Shown here in pieces: positions 5,169 to 11,088 of a stretch of DNA of 11,088 nt. The first letter of the stretch is position 1; the number at the start of each line of letters is the position of its first letter. The stretch comes from an uncultured Clostridia bacterium (lineage in GTDB: Bacteria; Bacillota; Clostridia; Oscillospirales; Oscillospiraceae), in the NCBI GenBank assembly GCA_947169005.1, contig CAMVOG010000061.1, positions 1 to 11,088 on the forward strand, in the 5' to 3' direction. The position numbers and the translations under genes were made by a program. Below the pieces are notes generated by a model. It had not been told where the DNA came from and searched no databases. It saw only the letters and a list, made by a program, of their open reading frames with translations.

Positions 5169-6527
5169 TTATTCATCGGACTGCTGCTCGCCCTCGGCGG
5201 CAGAGCCGATCTCACCCTCGGTGATCGGGTCCGGGGCCGTCTCCGCGGCCTCGGGGATGGAAGCCTCCACCGTCTCCGGGACAGTCTCCGTCAGATCGAA
5301 GACAGACTCGCCCTCGGCGGGCTGCTCCGTCTCCTCCTCGGGCACGTAGCCCTTCTGGAAGCGGTCAGGCTTATAGTTTCTGCCCCGGGCGTAGGGCCTG
5401 TCGCCCACGCGGGAGGGCTCGTCCTTCTCCCGGGTCTTCCCGGTCTTCACCAGCTTGCCGCTGGAGGTTCGCTCCAGCTCGCCCCGGGCGATGGCGCGTT
5501 CCACGTCGTTCTCCTCGGTGCGCTGCTTTTCCTGCATGGCGAGCTTGCGCTTGCTGGTGTTGGGATTGGTGACGGTGCTGCCCTCGGCGCGCTTGCGCTC
5601 GGTCTCCGCGTGCTGGGCGGCCCGCTCCGCCTCGATGGCGGCGACCTTCTCCTTGCGCACGGCGTCCTCGGCGTCCAGCTTCTTCTTATAATGGTTGGTC
5701 AGCACCACGTCCTGCAGGATCTGGAACACGCTGCCGGCCAGCCAGTAAAGGCCCAGAGCGCCCGGCATGATGAAGCCGATCCACAGGGAAATGATGGGCA
5801 TCATAAAGGTCATGGTCTTGCCCGCGCCCGCCTGCTCCGGCGAGGTGCCGCTCATCTTGTTGCTGATGACCACGGAAAGGTAGCTCAGCGCGGCGGAGAT
5901 CACGGGGATCAGGAACAGGCCGATCTGGGGCCAGAGGCCCAGACCGGTGGAGCCGAACTCCCACACGCGGAAGTTGGGGTTGGCCCCCAGGTCGATGCCC
6001 AAAAAGCTGTAGTTGATCTTTTGCAGCTTGTCGCTGAGGCTGGCAAACTGCTCAAAATTCTGGTTGATGAACTGGGACTGGGCGATCTGCAGATAGGCGG
6101 TGTTGGAGGCCGCCTCAAAGCCCAGGTTCCCCAGCCGGGTGGTGATGGGGCCCTCGTATACGTCCTTGGCCACGCCCATCATGATGGTGATGGGGTAACG
6201 GATAGCCTGGTACAGAGCGATCAGGATGGGGAAGGGGATGAGGGACCACAGGCAGCCGCCCATGGGGTTGATGCCCTCTTCCTTATAGAGCTTGGCCACC
6301 TCCGCCTGATACTTCTGCTGGTTCCCCTCGTACTTTTTCTCCAGGGCCTTCATCATGGGCTGCAGACGGGTCTGCCGCATCATGCTCTTCTTGCTCTTCA
6401 TGGTGAAGGGCAGCAGAATGAGGCGCACGATCAAAGCAAAGAGGATCAGGGCGATACCGTAATTGTTGACCAGGTTGTAGAGAAACAGCATCAACCAGCC
6501 AAATGGTTTCGCAATTGCATCGAGCAT
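5169..6527 (-). CDS. yidC: YidC/Oxa1-family membrane protein insertase
   Basis: A 452-residue insertase that places proteins in the cytoplasmic membrane, alone or with SecYEG. The first transmembrane segments carry the conserved positive residue R35 in the hydrophilic groove (FALIVRLILLPF). It is followed by the cytoplasmic helical hairpin C1 (about 45 to 85) and further hydrophobic segments at about 93 to 113, 200 to 222, 240 to 256 and 258 to 276. There is no lipobox or cleavable signal peptide, unlike Bacillus SpoIIIJ, and no large Gram-negative periplasmic domain. Residues 281 to 452 form an unusually long charged tail, basic and Glu-rich first, then acidic. ATG at 6525-6527 with GGAGA 8 nt upstream. 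It sits in the usual rnpA-yidD-yidC-jag order. Confidence 0.95.
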   Translation of the reverse strand: MLDAIAKPFGWLMLFLYNLVNNYGIALILFALIVRLILLPFTMKSKKSMMRQTRLQPMMKALEKKYEGNQQKYQAEVAKLYKEEGINPMGGCLWSLIPFPILIALYQAIRYPITIMMGVAKDVYEGPITTRLGNLGFEAASNTAYLQIAQSQFINQNFEQFASLSDKLQKINYSFLGIDLGANPNFRVWEFGSTGLGLWPQIGLFLIPVISAALSYLSVVISNKMSGTSPEQAGAGKTMTFMMPIISLWIGFIMPGALGLYWLAGSVFQILQDVVLTNHYKKKLDAEDAVRKEKVAAIEAERAAQHAETERKRAEGSTVTNPNTSKRKLAMQEKQRTEENDVERAIARGELERTSSGKLVKTGKTREKDEPSRVGDRPYARGRNYKPDRFQKGYVPEEETEQPAEGESVFDLTETVPETVEASIPEAAETAPDPITEGEIGSAAEGEQQSDE

Positions 6528-6559
6528 TACAATATTCTCCGTTTCAGGTCCATGCCCCG

Positions 6560-6769
6560 TCAGGGCACGGGATCATAGCCACCCTCATGGAAGGGGTGGC
6601 AGCGAAGCAGCCTCCTGAGAGCCAGCCAGGAGCCTTTGAGCGCGCCGTATTTTTCCACCGCCTCCAGCGCGTACTGGGAGCAGGTGGGGATATAGCGGCA
6701 GCAGGGGGGGCGCAGCGGGGAGATGTTGCGCCGGTAAAAACGGATCAGAAACAAGAGAAAACGCTTCAA
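6560..6769 (-). CDS. yidD: YidD membrane protein insertion efficiency factor
   Basis: A 69-residue protein with the whole YidD core: an amphipathic N-terminus (RFLLFLIRFYRRNISPL), then cysteines 23, 24 and 30 in CCRYIPTCSQYA, KGSWLA, and the C-terminal CHPFHEGGYDPVP. It assists YidC-dependent membrane insertion at the inner face of the membrane. The start is a TTG (6767-6769) whose last bases overlap the rnpA stop (TTGA, 6766-6769). A GGAGGAGG site (complement of 6780-6787) lies 10 nt upstream inside rnpA. The overlap and rare start codon suggest coupled, low-level translation after rnpA. Confidence 0.95.
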   Translation of the reverse strand: MKRFLLFLIRFYRRNISPLRPPCCRYIPTCSQYALEAVEKYGALKGSWLALRRLLRCHPFHEGGYDPVP

Positions 6770-7119
6770 GTCTTATCCGCCTCCTCCGACAGAAGGCCGA
6801 GCCTTGCCGCCGCCCGGAGAAAATACTTCTCCAGCTCGGCGTAGCTTGCCTCCACGGCTCTTGTCCTCGCTACGGCGACGATGTCCCATCCCGCGGGAAG
6901 GGCGGCCTCATGCAGGCGGTAGATCTCCCGAAGCCGGCGGCGGATGCGGTTGCGCACCACCGCCTTGCCGATCTTGCTGCCCACGGTGATGCCGTAGCGG
7001 CTGCGGGCAGTGCCGTTCTTCCTGCAATAGAGGACCACCAGGGGCGTAGCGGCGCTGCGGCCCTTGGCATAGACCCGGCGGAACTCATGATTCTGATTGA
7101 GGGACACGGTATGGATCAT
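6766..7119 (-). CDS. rnpA: Ribonuclease P protein component
   Basis: A 117-residue basic protein that binds the RNase P RNA and helps 5' maturation of tRNA precursors. Seen: an N-terminal HEFRRVYAKG (11 to 20) that fits the F-R-x-V-Y-x-x-G family pattern, and the RNR helix region GKAVVRNRIRRRLRE (51 to 65). Length is normal for the family. An in-frame extension upstream to 7308 is open but lies antiparallel to nothing useful and overlaps rpmH, so the ATG at 7117-7119 was chosen. It lies only 5 nt after the rpmH stop, with just a weak GAGAG before it; translation is probably coupled to rpmH. Confidence 0.94.
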   Translation of the reverse strand: MIHTVSLNQNHEFRRVYAKGRSAATPLVVLYCRKNGTARSRYGITVGSKIGKAVVRNRIRRRLREIYRLHEAALPAGWDIVAVARTRAVEASYAELEKYFLRAAARLGLLSEEADKT

Positions 7120-7124
7120 TGCTC

Positions 7125-7259
7125 TCAGTAGGACAGATGCTTGCGGCCCTTGGCTCTGCGGGCGGCGAGGACCTTGCGGCCGTTCTTGGTGGCCATTCTC
7201 TTGCGGAAGCCGTGCACCTTCTGACGGTGCAGCTTCTTGGGCTGATAGGTTCTGAGCAT
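7125..7259 (-). CDS. rpmH: 50S ribosomal protein L34
   Basis: A 44-residue, strongly basic protein with the complete L34 sequence: MLRTYQPKKLHRQKVHGFRK at the start, then RMATKNGRKVLAARRAKGRK and a short end at Tyr44. Exactly the usual L34 length. ATG at 7257-7259 follows a very strong AGGAGGTG site (complement of 7268-7275 region) with 8 nt spacing. It is the first gene of the leftward operon. In most Firmicutes rpmH lies beside dnaA and the replication origin; here its upstream neighbour is the divergent rpsL. Confidence 0.97.
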   Translation of the reverse strand: MLRTYQPKKLHRQKVHGFRKRMATKNGRKVLAARRAKGRKHLSY

Positions 7260-7356
7260 TGGGGTGACACCTCCTATAATATAAATAGTGTTCAACTATA
7301 CTCGACATCCCCGCCGGGAAACGGAGAAGCAGTTGACTGGACTTATGCAGTTTTCT

Positions 7357-7386
7357 ATTTTAGCCTAAATGTGGCTCCCTTGTCAA
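7357..7386 (-). promoter_or_regulatory. Promoter of the rpmH operon
   Basis: Minus-strand TTGACA (complement of 7381-7386), 18-bp spacer, TAAAAT (complement of 7357-7362). Start of transcription near 7350 gives a leader of about 90 nt before rpmH. The -35 box is perfect and the -10 box matches at 5 of 6. Upstream it faces the rpsL promoter across an A/T-rich tract. Confidence 0.75.
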
Positions 7387-7410
7387 TGGGTTTTTGAATA
7401 TAAAAAACTC

Positions 7411-7439
7411 TTGACGAATGTGGCAAGTTCTGCTATAAT
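7411..7439 (+). promoter_or_regulatory. Promoter of the rpsL-rpsG-fusA operon
   Basis: TTGACG (7411-7416), 17-bp spacer, perfect TATAAT (7434-7439). Transcription would start near 7446 and give a leader of about 115 nt. The A/T-rich tract 7391-7408 lies directly upstream in the position of an UP element. A weaker alternative on the same strand is TTGACT (7333-7338) with TATTTT (7356-7361). Confidence 0.88.
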
Positions 7440-7450
7440 CGCTTACTGTC

Positions 7451-7484
7451 CCAAGTGGCGCCTTAGGAGTAGTGCGCCCTTTGG
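7451..7484 (+). promoter_or_regulatory. Hairpin in the rpsL 5' leader
   Basis: CCAAGTGGCGC (7451-7461) can pair with GCGCCCTTTGG (7474-7484), leaving two mismatches in the middle, with a 12-nt loop. It lies at the very start of the transcript. No T-run follows, so it is not a terminator. It may stabilise the mRNA or be a control site; neither can be shown from sequence alone. Confidence 0.45.
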
Positions 7485-7561
7485 CAAAAATGTGATTTTA
7501 GGCGGGTATTCCAAGGAAAATCTGCTTAAAATAGACAAAAATCAAGGAAAGGAGGAAAATC

Positions 7562-7975
7562 ATGCCTACTTTTAACCAGCTCGTCAGAAAAGGAAGAGAG
7601 CAGGCCAGCTACAAGTCCACGGCTCCCGCGCTGCAGAAGGGTCTGAACACCCTGCGCAACAGAGAGACGGATCTGAGCTCCCCTCAGAAGCGCGGCGTCT
7701 GCACCGCTGTCAGAACGTCCACGCCCAAGAAGCCCAACTCCGCGCTGCGGAAGATCGCCCGTGTGCGTCTGACCAACGGCTACGAGGTGACCGCGTACAT
7801 CCCCGGCGTCGGCCACAACCTGCAGGAGCACTCCATCGTGATGATCCGCGGCGGCCGTGTCAAGGATCTGCCCGGTGTGCGTTATCACATCATCCGCGGC
7901 TCTCTTGATACCCAGGGCGTCAACGGACGCAAGCAGGCCCGCAGCAAGTACGGCGCGAAGAGACCCAAGAAGTAA
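7562..7975 (+). CDS. rpsL: 30S ribosomal protein S12
   Basis: A 137-residue S12 of the longer Gram-positive form, with the extra segment at about 26 to 42 (through RNRETDLSSPQKRGVC). The decoding-centre loop TPKKPNSALRK is at 54 to 64, and the second conserved loop RGGRVKDLPGVRYH at about 96 to 109. The lysines at 56 and 57 correspond to E. coli K42/K43, so no streptomycin-resistance substitution is seen there. The ATG at 7562 follows AAAGGAGG (7548-7555) by 6 nt. It is the first gene of the str operon under a strong promoter, with no rpoC upstream. Confidence 0.97.
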   Translation: MPTFNQLVRKGREQASYKSTAPALQKGLNTLRNRETDLSSPQKRGVCTAVRTSTPKKPNSALRKIARVRLTNGYEVTAYIPGVGHNLQEHSIVMIRGGRVKDLPGVRYHIIRGSLDTQGVNGRKQARSKYGAKRPKK

Positions 7976-8007
7976 GCGCCCCACAGCGAGACCCTTTCCA
8001 CTCAGCG

Positions 8008-8095
8008 CCGGGCAAGGCCCCGGAGCCCTGAGTTTAATATATACATTATATATTACCTCGGGGCAGCTTACGGGAGCGGCGGAAACTCTCCGCCG
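8008..8095 (+). promoter_or_regulatory. Structured rpsL-rpsG intercistronic region, candidate S7 control site
   Basis: The 165 nt between rpsL and rpsG hold three hairpins: CCGGG/CCCGG (8008-8023); a long one with a perfect 9-bp arm pair TAATATATA/TATATATTA (8035-8043, 8047-8055) extended by GCCCTGAG/CTCGGGGC (8025-8032, 8057-8064); and CGGCGGA/TCCGCCG (8077-8095). In E. coli the equivalent gap binds S7 and gives feedback control of the str operon. Whether this RNA does so is inference. Confidence 0.5.
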
Positions 8096-8125
8096 ACTTT
8101 CGAGTACCTGTGAGATCAAAATATG

Positions 8126-8132
8126 AAGGAGG
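8126..8132 (+). promoter_or_regulatory. Ribosome binding site that fixes the rpsG GTG start
   Basis: AAGGAGG lies 8 nt before GTG 8141-8143. An in-frame ATG at 8123-8125 directly precedes this site and so cannot use it. S7 proteins normally begin MPRRG, which matches the GTG start. Confidence 0.88.
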
Positions 8133-8140
8133 GAAGTACA

Positions 8141-8611
8141 GTGCCCAGAAGAGGTAACGTCCCTAAAAGAGAGGTCCTGCCGGATCCTGTGTATCAGTCC
8201 GTCCTGGTGACGAAGCTGATCAACAGCATCATGCTGGACGGTAAAAAGGGCGTGGCGCAGAAGGTCGTTTACGACGCTTTTGACATCATCGCCAACAAGA
8301 CCAACAAGGCCCCCCTGGAGGTCTTCACTCAGGCCATGGAGAACATCATGCCCAGCCTGGAGGTCAAGGCCCGCCGCGTGGGCGGCGCCACCTACCAGGT
8401 GCCCATCGAGGTCCGCGCCGACAGACGGCAGACCCTCGGCCTGCGCTGGCTGACGGCGTATTCCAGAGCCCGCAGCGAGAAGACCATGAAGGAAAAACTC
8501 GCCTTTGAGATCATCGACGCCAGCAACAACACCGGCAGCTCGGTGAAGAAGCGCGAGGATACCCACAAGATGGCGGAGTCCAACAAGGCCTTCGCTCACT
8601 ATCGCTGGTGA
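8141..8611 (+). CDS. rpsG: 30S ribosomal protein S7
   Basis: A 156-residue S7, the standard bacterial length. It starts PRRGNVPKREVLPDPVYQS with the conserved VTKLINSIMLDGKKG next. The beta-hairpin that reaches the exit site is at about 77 to 91 (ARRVGGATYQVPIEV), and the C-terminus ends near KAFAHYRW. S7 nucleates assembly of the 30S head on 16S rRNA and is the autoregulator of the str operon in E. coli. The start is GTG, chosen from the ribosome binding site position and family N-terminus. fusA follows after 24 nt. Confidence 0.97.
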   Translation: MPRRGNVPKREVLPDPVYQSVLVTKLINSIMLDGKKGVAQKVVYDAFDIIANKTNKAPLEVFTQAMENIMPSLEVKARRVGGATYQVPIEVRADRRQTLGLRWLTAYSRARSEKTMKEKLAFEIIDASNNTGSSVKKREDTHKMAESNKAFAHYRW

Positions 8612-8635
8612 TCGTTCGTATAGGAGAAGGTTGTT

Positions 8636-10714
8636 ATGCCAAGACAGTATTCCCTGGAGAAAACAAGAAATATCGGCATCATGGCGCATATCGACGCTGG
8701 TAAGACCACTACTACCGAACGTATTCTTTACTACACCGGCGTGAACTACAAGATCGGCGAGACCCATGACGGCACCGCCACCATGGACTACATGGCGCAG
8801 GAGCAGGAGCGCGGCATTACCATTACCTCCGCCGCCACCACCTGCTTCTGGAAGGACCACCGTATCAACATCATCGATACTCCGGGCCATGTGGACTTCA
8901 CCGTGGAGGTGGAGCGGAGCCTGCGTGTGCTGGACGGCTCCGTCACGGTGCTTTGCGCCAAGGGCGGCGTGGAGCCCCAGTCCGAGACCGTGTGGCGTCA
9001 GGCCGATAACTACCATGTTCCCCGCATGATCTACGTCAACAAAATGGACATCATGGGCGCGGATTTCTACAACGTGCTGAGCATGATCCATGACCGGCTG
9101 AAGTGCAACGCCGTGCCCATCCAGCTCCCCATCGGCAAGGAAGCCGATTTCAAGGGCATCGTGGACCTGGTGGAGATGAATGCCGACGTGTATTATGACG
9201 AGCTGGGCAAGGACATGCGCATCGAGGAGATCCCCGAGGACATGAAGGACCTGGCTGCCGAGTACCGCGCGAAGCTGCTGGAGTCCGTTGCCGATATCGA
9301 CGACGAGATCATGATGCTTTACCTGGATGGGGAGGACGTGCCCAAGGACATGATCCGCAAGGCCCTCCGCAAGGGTACCATCGAAAACCGCCTGGTCCCC
9401 GTGATCTGCGGCACCTCTTACAAGAACAAGGGTGTGCAGAAGCTGCTGGACGCGGTGGTCGATTACATGCCCGCCCCCATCGACATCCCCGCCATCAAGG
9501 GCGTCAACCCCGACACCGATGAGGAGGACGAGCGTCCCGCGGACGACAGCGCCCCCTTCAGCGCCCTGGCCTTCAAGATCATCACCGACCCCTTCGTGGG
9601 TAAGCTCTCGTTCTTCCGGGTCTATTCCGGCACGCTGAACGCGGGCTCCACGGTGAAGAATTCCACCAAGGGCCAGCGGGAGCGGATGGGCCGCATCCTG
9701 CAGATGCACGCCAACCACAGAGAGGATATCGAGACGGTTTACACCGGCGATATCGCCGCCGCCGTGGGCCTGAAGAACACCACCACCGGCGACACCCTCT
9801 GCGATGAGAACCACCCCATCATCCTGGAGTCCATGGAGTTCCCGGAGCCCGTTATCCGCGTGGCCATCGAGCCCAAGACCAAGGCCGGCCAGGAGAAGAT
9901 GGGCGTCGCCCTCGCCAAGCTGGCGGAGGAGGACCCCACCTTCAAGACCTATACCGACGAGGAAACGGGGCAGACCATCATCGCGGGCATGGGCGAGCTC
10001 CATCTGGAGATCATCGTGGACAGACTGCTGCGTGAGTTCAAGGTGGAGGCCAACGTCGGCAAGCCCCAGGTTTCCTATAAGGAGACCATCACCAAGTCCG
10101 CTACCGTGGACACCAAGTATGCCCGCCAGTCCGGCGGTAAGGGCCAGTACGGTCACGTCAAGATCACCATTGAGCCCAACGAGTCCGGCAAGGGCTACGA
10201 GTTTATCAACAACATCGTCGGCGGCGCGATCCCGAAGGAGTATATCCCCGCGGTCGATCAGGGTATCCAGGGAGCCATGCTCTCCGGCGTCCTGGCCGGC
10301 TACAACGTGGTGGACGTGAAGGTCACTCTCTTCGACGGCTCCTATCACGAGGTCGACTCCTCCGAAATGGCCTTCAAGATCGCCGGCTCCATGGCCTTCA
10401 AGGAGGCCTGCCAGAAGGCGGGTCCCGTCCTGCTGGAGCCCATCATGAAGGTGGCCGTTATCGTGCCCGAGGATTACATGGGCGACGTGCTGGGCGATCT
10501 GAACGCCCGCCGCGGCCAGATCAACGGCATGGAGACCCGCAACGGCGCGGCCCATATCGACGCCTCCGTGCCTCTGAGCGAGATGTTCGGCTACGCCACG
10601 GACCTGCGCTCCCGTACCCAGGGCCGCGGCCAGTACAGCATGGAGCCCAGCCACTATCTGCAGATCCCCAAGTCCATCGCCGAAAAAATCATCGACGAGA
10701 AGGGCAGAAACTGA
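8636..10714 (+). CDS. fusA: Elongation factor G
   Basis: A 692-residue translocation GTPase. All GTP-binding motifs are intact: AHIDAGKT (17 to 24), RGITI (59 to 63), DTPGH (81 to 85) and NKMD (135 to 138). Domain II to V features follow, including GMGELHLEIIVDRL, the domain IV stretch RQSGGKGQYGHVKI, and DGSYHEVDSSEMAFKIAGS near the translocation tip. Length and intact motifs mark the housekeeping EF-G and not the shorter or divergent EF-G2 or tetracycline-protection paralogues. ATG at 8636 follows AGGAG (8622-8626). It sits in the usual rpsL-rpsG-fusA-tuf order. Confidence 0.98.
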   Translation: MPRQYSLEKTRNIGIMAHIDAGKTTTTERILYYTGVNYKIGETHDGTATMDYMAQEQERGITITSAATTCFWKDHRINIIDTPGHVDFTVEVERSLRVLDGSVTVLCAKGGVEPQSETVWRQADNYHVPRMIYVNKMDIMGADFYNVLSMIHDRLKCNAVPIQLPIGKEADFKGIVDLVEMNADVYYDELGKDMRIEEIPEDMKDLAAEYRAKLLESVADIDDEIMMLYLDGEDVPKDMIRKALRKGTIENRLVPVICGTSYKNKGVQKLLDAVVDYMPAPIDIPAIKGVNPDTDEEDERPADDSAPFSALAFKIITDPFVGKLSFFRVYSGTLNAGSTVKNSTKGQRERMGRILQMHANHREDIETVYTGDIAAAVGLKNTTTGDTLCDENHPIILESMEFPEPVIRVAIEPKTKAGQEKMGVALAKLAEEDPTFKTYTDEETGQTIIAGMGELHLEIIVDRLLREFKVEANVGKPQVSYKETITKSATVDTKYARQSGGKGQYGHVKITIEPNESGKGYEFINNIVGGAIPKEYIPAVDQGIQGAMLSGVLAGYNVVDVKVTLFDGSYHEVDSSEMAFKIAGSMAFKEACQKAGPVLLEPIMKVAVIVPEDYMGDVLGDLNARRGQINGMETRNGAAHIDASVPLSEMFGYATDLRSRTQGRGQYSMEPSHYLQIPKSIAEKIIDEKGRN

Positions 10715-10722
10715 TTTCCCCC

Positions 10723-10751
10723 TTGCAAAGCGGGGAAAAATGCGGTACAAT
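10723..10751 (+). promoter_or_regulatory. Secondary promoter upstream of tuf
   Basis: TTGCAA (10723-10728), 17-bp spacer, TACAAT (10746-10751), between fusA and tuf. It would let tuf be made above the level of the operon, as EF-Tu demand requires. The -35 region coincides with a TTTCCCC/GGGGAAA hairpin (10715-10721 with 10732-10738) that has no T-run on either side and so does not look like a terminator. Confidence 0.65.
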
Positions 10752-10801
10752 ACTGCACAAGACTTACAAAAATATTTTTACTCTAAGGAGGAAATTCCAA
10801 A

Positions 10802-11088
10802 ATGGCCAAGCAAATGTTCAATAGAACCAAGCCTCACGTCAACATCGGCACCATCGGCCACGTTGACCATGGTAAGACCACTCTGACCGCCGCCATCACC
10901 AAGTACCTGTCCTTCCAGGGCAAGGCTCAGTTCGAGGCCTATGACGCCATCGACAAGGCTCCCGAGGAGAAGGCCAGAGGTATCACGATCAACACCGCTC
11001 ACGTTGAGTATGAGACCGACAGCCGTCACTATGCTCACGTTGACTGCCCGGGCCACGCCGACTATATCAAGAACATGATCACCGGCGC
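10802..11088 (+). CDS. tuf: Elongation factor Tu, partial at 3' end
   Basis: Ninety-five complete codons of EF-Tu before the window ends. The P-loop GHVDHGKT is at residues 19 to 26, the switch I region EEKARGITINTAHVEYET at about 55 to 72, and DCPGHADYIKNMITG at 81 to 95. EF-Tu delivers aminoacyl-tRNA to the ribosome. ATG at 10802 follows AAGGAGG (10785-10791) with 10 nt spacing. It is the last gene of the str operon visible here and has a probable promoter of its own. Confidence 0.97.
   Translation, partial: MAKQMFNRTKPHVNIGTIGHVDHGKTTLTAAITKYLSFQGKAQFEAYDAIDKAPEEKARGITINTAHVEYETDSRHYAHVDCPGHADYIKNMITG

Noticed and set aside
5166..6578. A 470-codon plus-strand frame opposite yidC
   Set aside because: Leu/Gly/His-rich without motifs, antisense to a clear YidC. 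Shadow frame; the same holds for the plus-strand frames opposite mrp and jag.
7120..7308. N-terminal extension of RnpA upstream of 7119
   Set aside because: It reads through rpmH in another frame, while RnpA proteins normally start at the chosen ATG.
7260..7561. Replication origin next to rpmH
   Set aside because: rpmH often flags oriC, but no DnaA boxes, no dnaA and no DNA-unwinding cluster of repeats are visible; the A/T-rich tract is better explained as a promoter element.
8123..8140. ATG start for rpsG six codons upstream
   Set aside because: The extra codons would encode the ribosome binding site itself; the GTG at 8141 gives the exact usual S7 length and N-terminus.
10715..10738. Terminator between fusA and tuf
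   Set aside because: The hairpin has no T-run after it on either strand and it overlaps a good -35 box.
7526..10750. A 1074-codon open frame on the minus strand across rpsL, rpsG and fusA
   Set aside because: It is antisense to three universally conserved genes with intact plus-strand products. Its translation is His/Leu/Val/Gly-rich low-complexity typical of antisense frames in GC-rich genes, and it crosses intergenic regulatory DNA. A shadow of codon bias.

Overview
The window comes from a GC-rich Firmicute. AGGAGG-type ribosome binding sites, a Gram-positive-type S12 with the N-terminal insertion, Jag fused to KH/R3H domains, a tandem glycine riboswitch and Clostridia-like EF-G and EF-Tu sequences point to class Clostridia. 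An Oscillospiraceae-type gut anaerobe is my best guess, made from codon use and protein flavour, not from a search. Nearly everything here is core genome. I see no prophage, IS transposase, CRISPR array, defence system, tRNA or rRNA.

Left arm, all on the minus strand (1-3240). A left-handed beta-helix sugar-nucleotide transferase gene is cut by the window edge (1-403). Upstream of it lie a 106-bp imperfect palindromic repeat (427-532) and the terminator hairpin of the next gene. Then come an AGCS-family sodium:alanine/glycine symporter (607-2049) and a long leader (2050-2402) carrying a glycine riboswitch with a readable terminator/antiterminator platform. A TetR-family regulator (2508-3089) with a strong promoter follows.

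Middle, minus strand (3185-7386). One probable operon reads leftward from a promoter at 7357-7386: rpmH - rnpA - yidD - yidC - jag - acpP - mrp, ending at a strong terminator (3185-3222). The first five genes are the classical ribosomal protein L34 / RNase P protein / membrane insertase cluster. The acyl carrier protein and Mrp/NBP35 ATPase follow where mnmE/mnmG/rsmG often sit. Gaps are 5 to 32 nt, with a 4-nt overlap between rnpA and yidD.

Right arm, plus strand (7411-11088). A consensus promoter (TTGACG-17-TATAAT) drives the str operon: rpsL - rpsG - fusA, with an extra promoter before tuf, which runs off the edge. The rpmH operon and the str operon are divergent, with -35 boxes only 24 bp apart and an A/T-rich tract between them. 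No dnaA gene or DnaA box is seen next to rpmH, and no rpoBC next to rpsL.

I found no convincing new multi-gene system. The most interesting parts are non-coding: the palindromic repeat at 427-532, the glycine riboswitch platform and its unusual first aptamer, the rpsL-rpsG intercistronic hairpins (possible S7 control site), and the shared upstream element of the two divergent translation operons.
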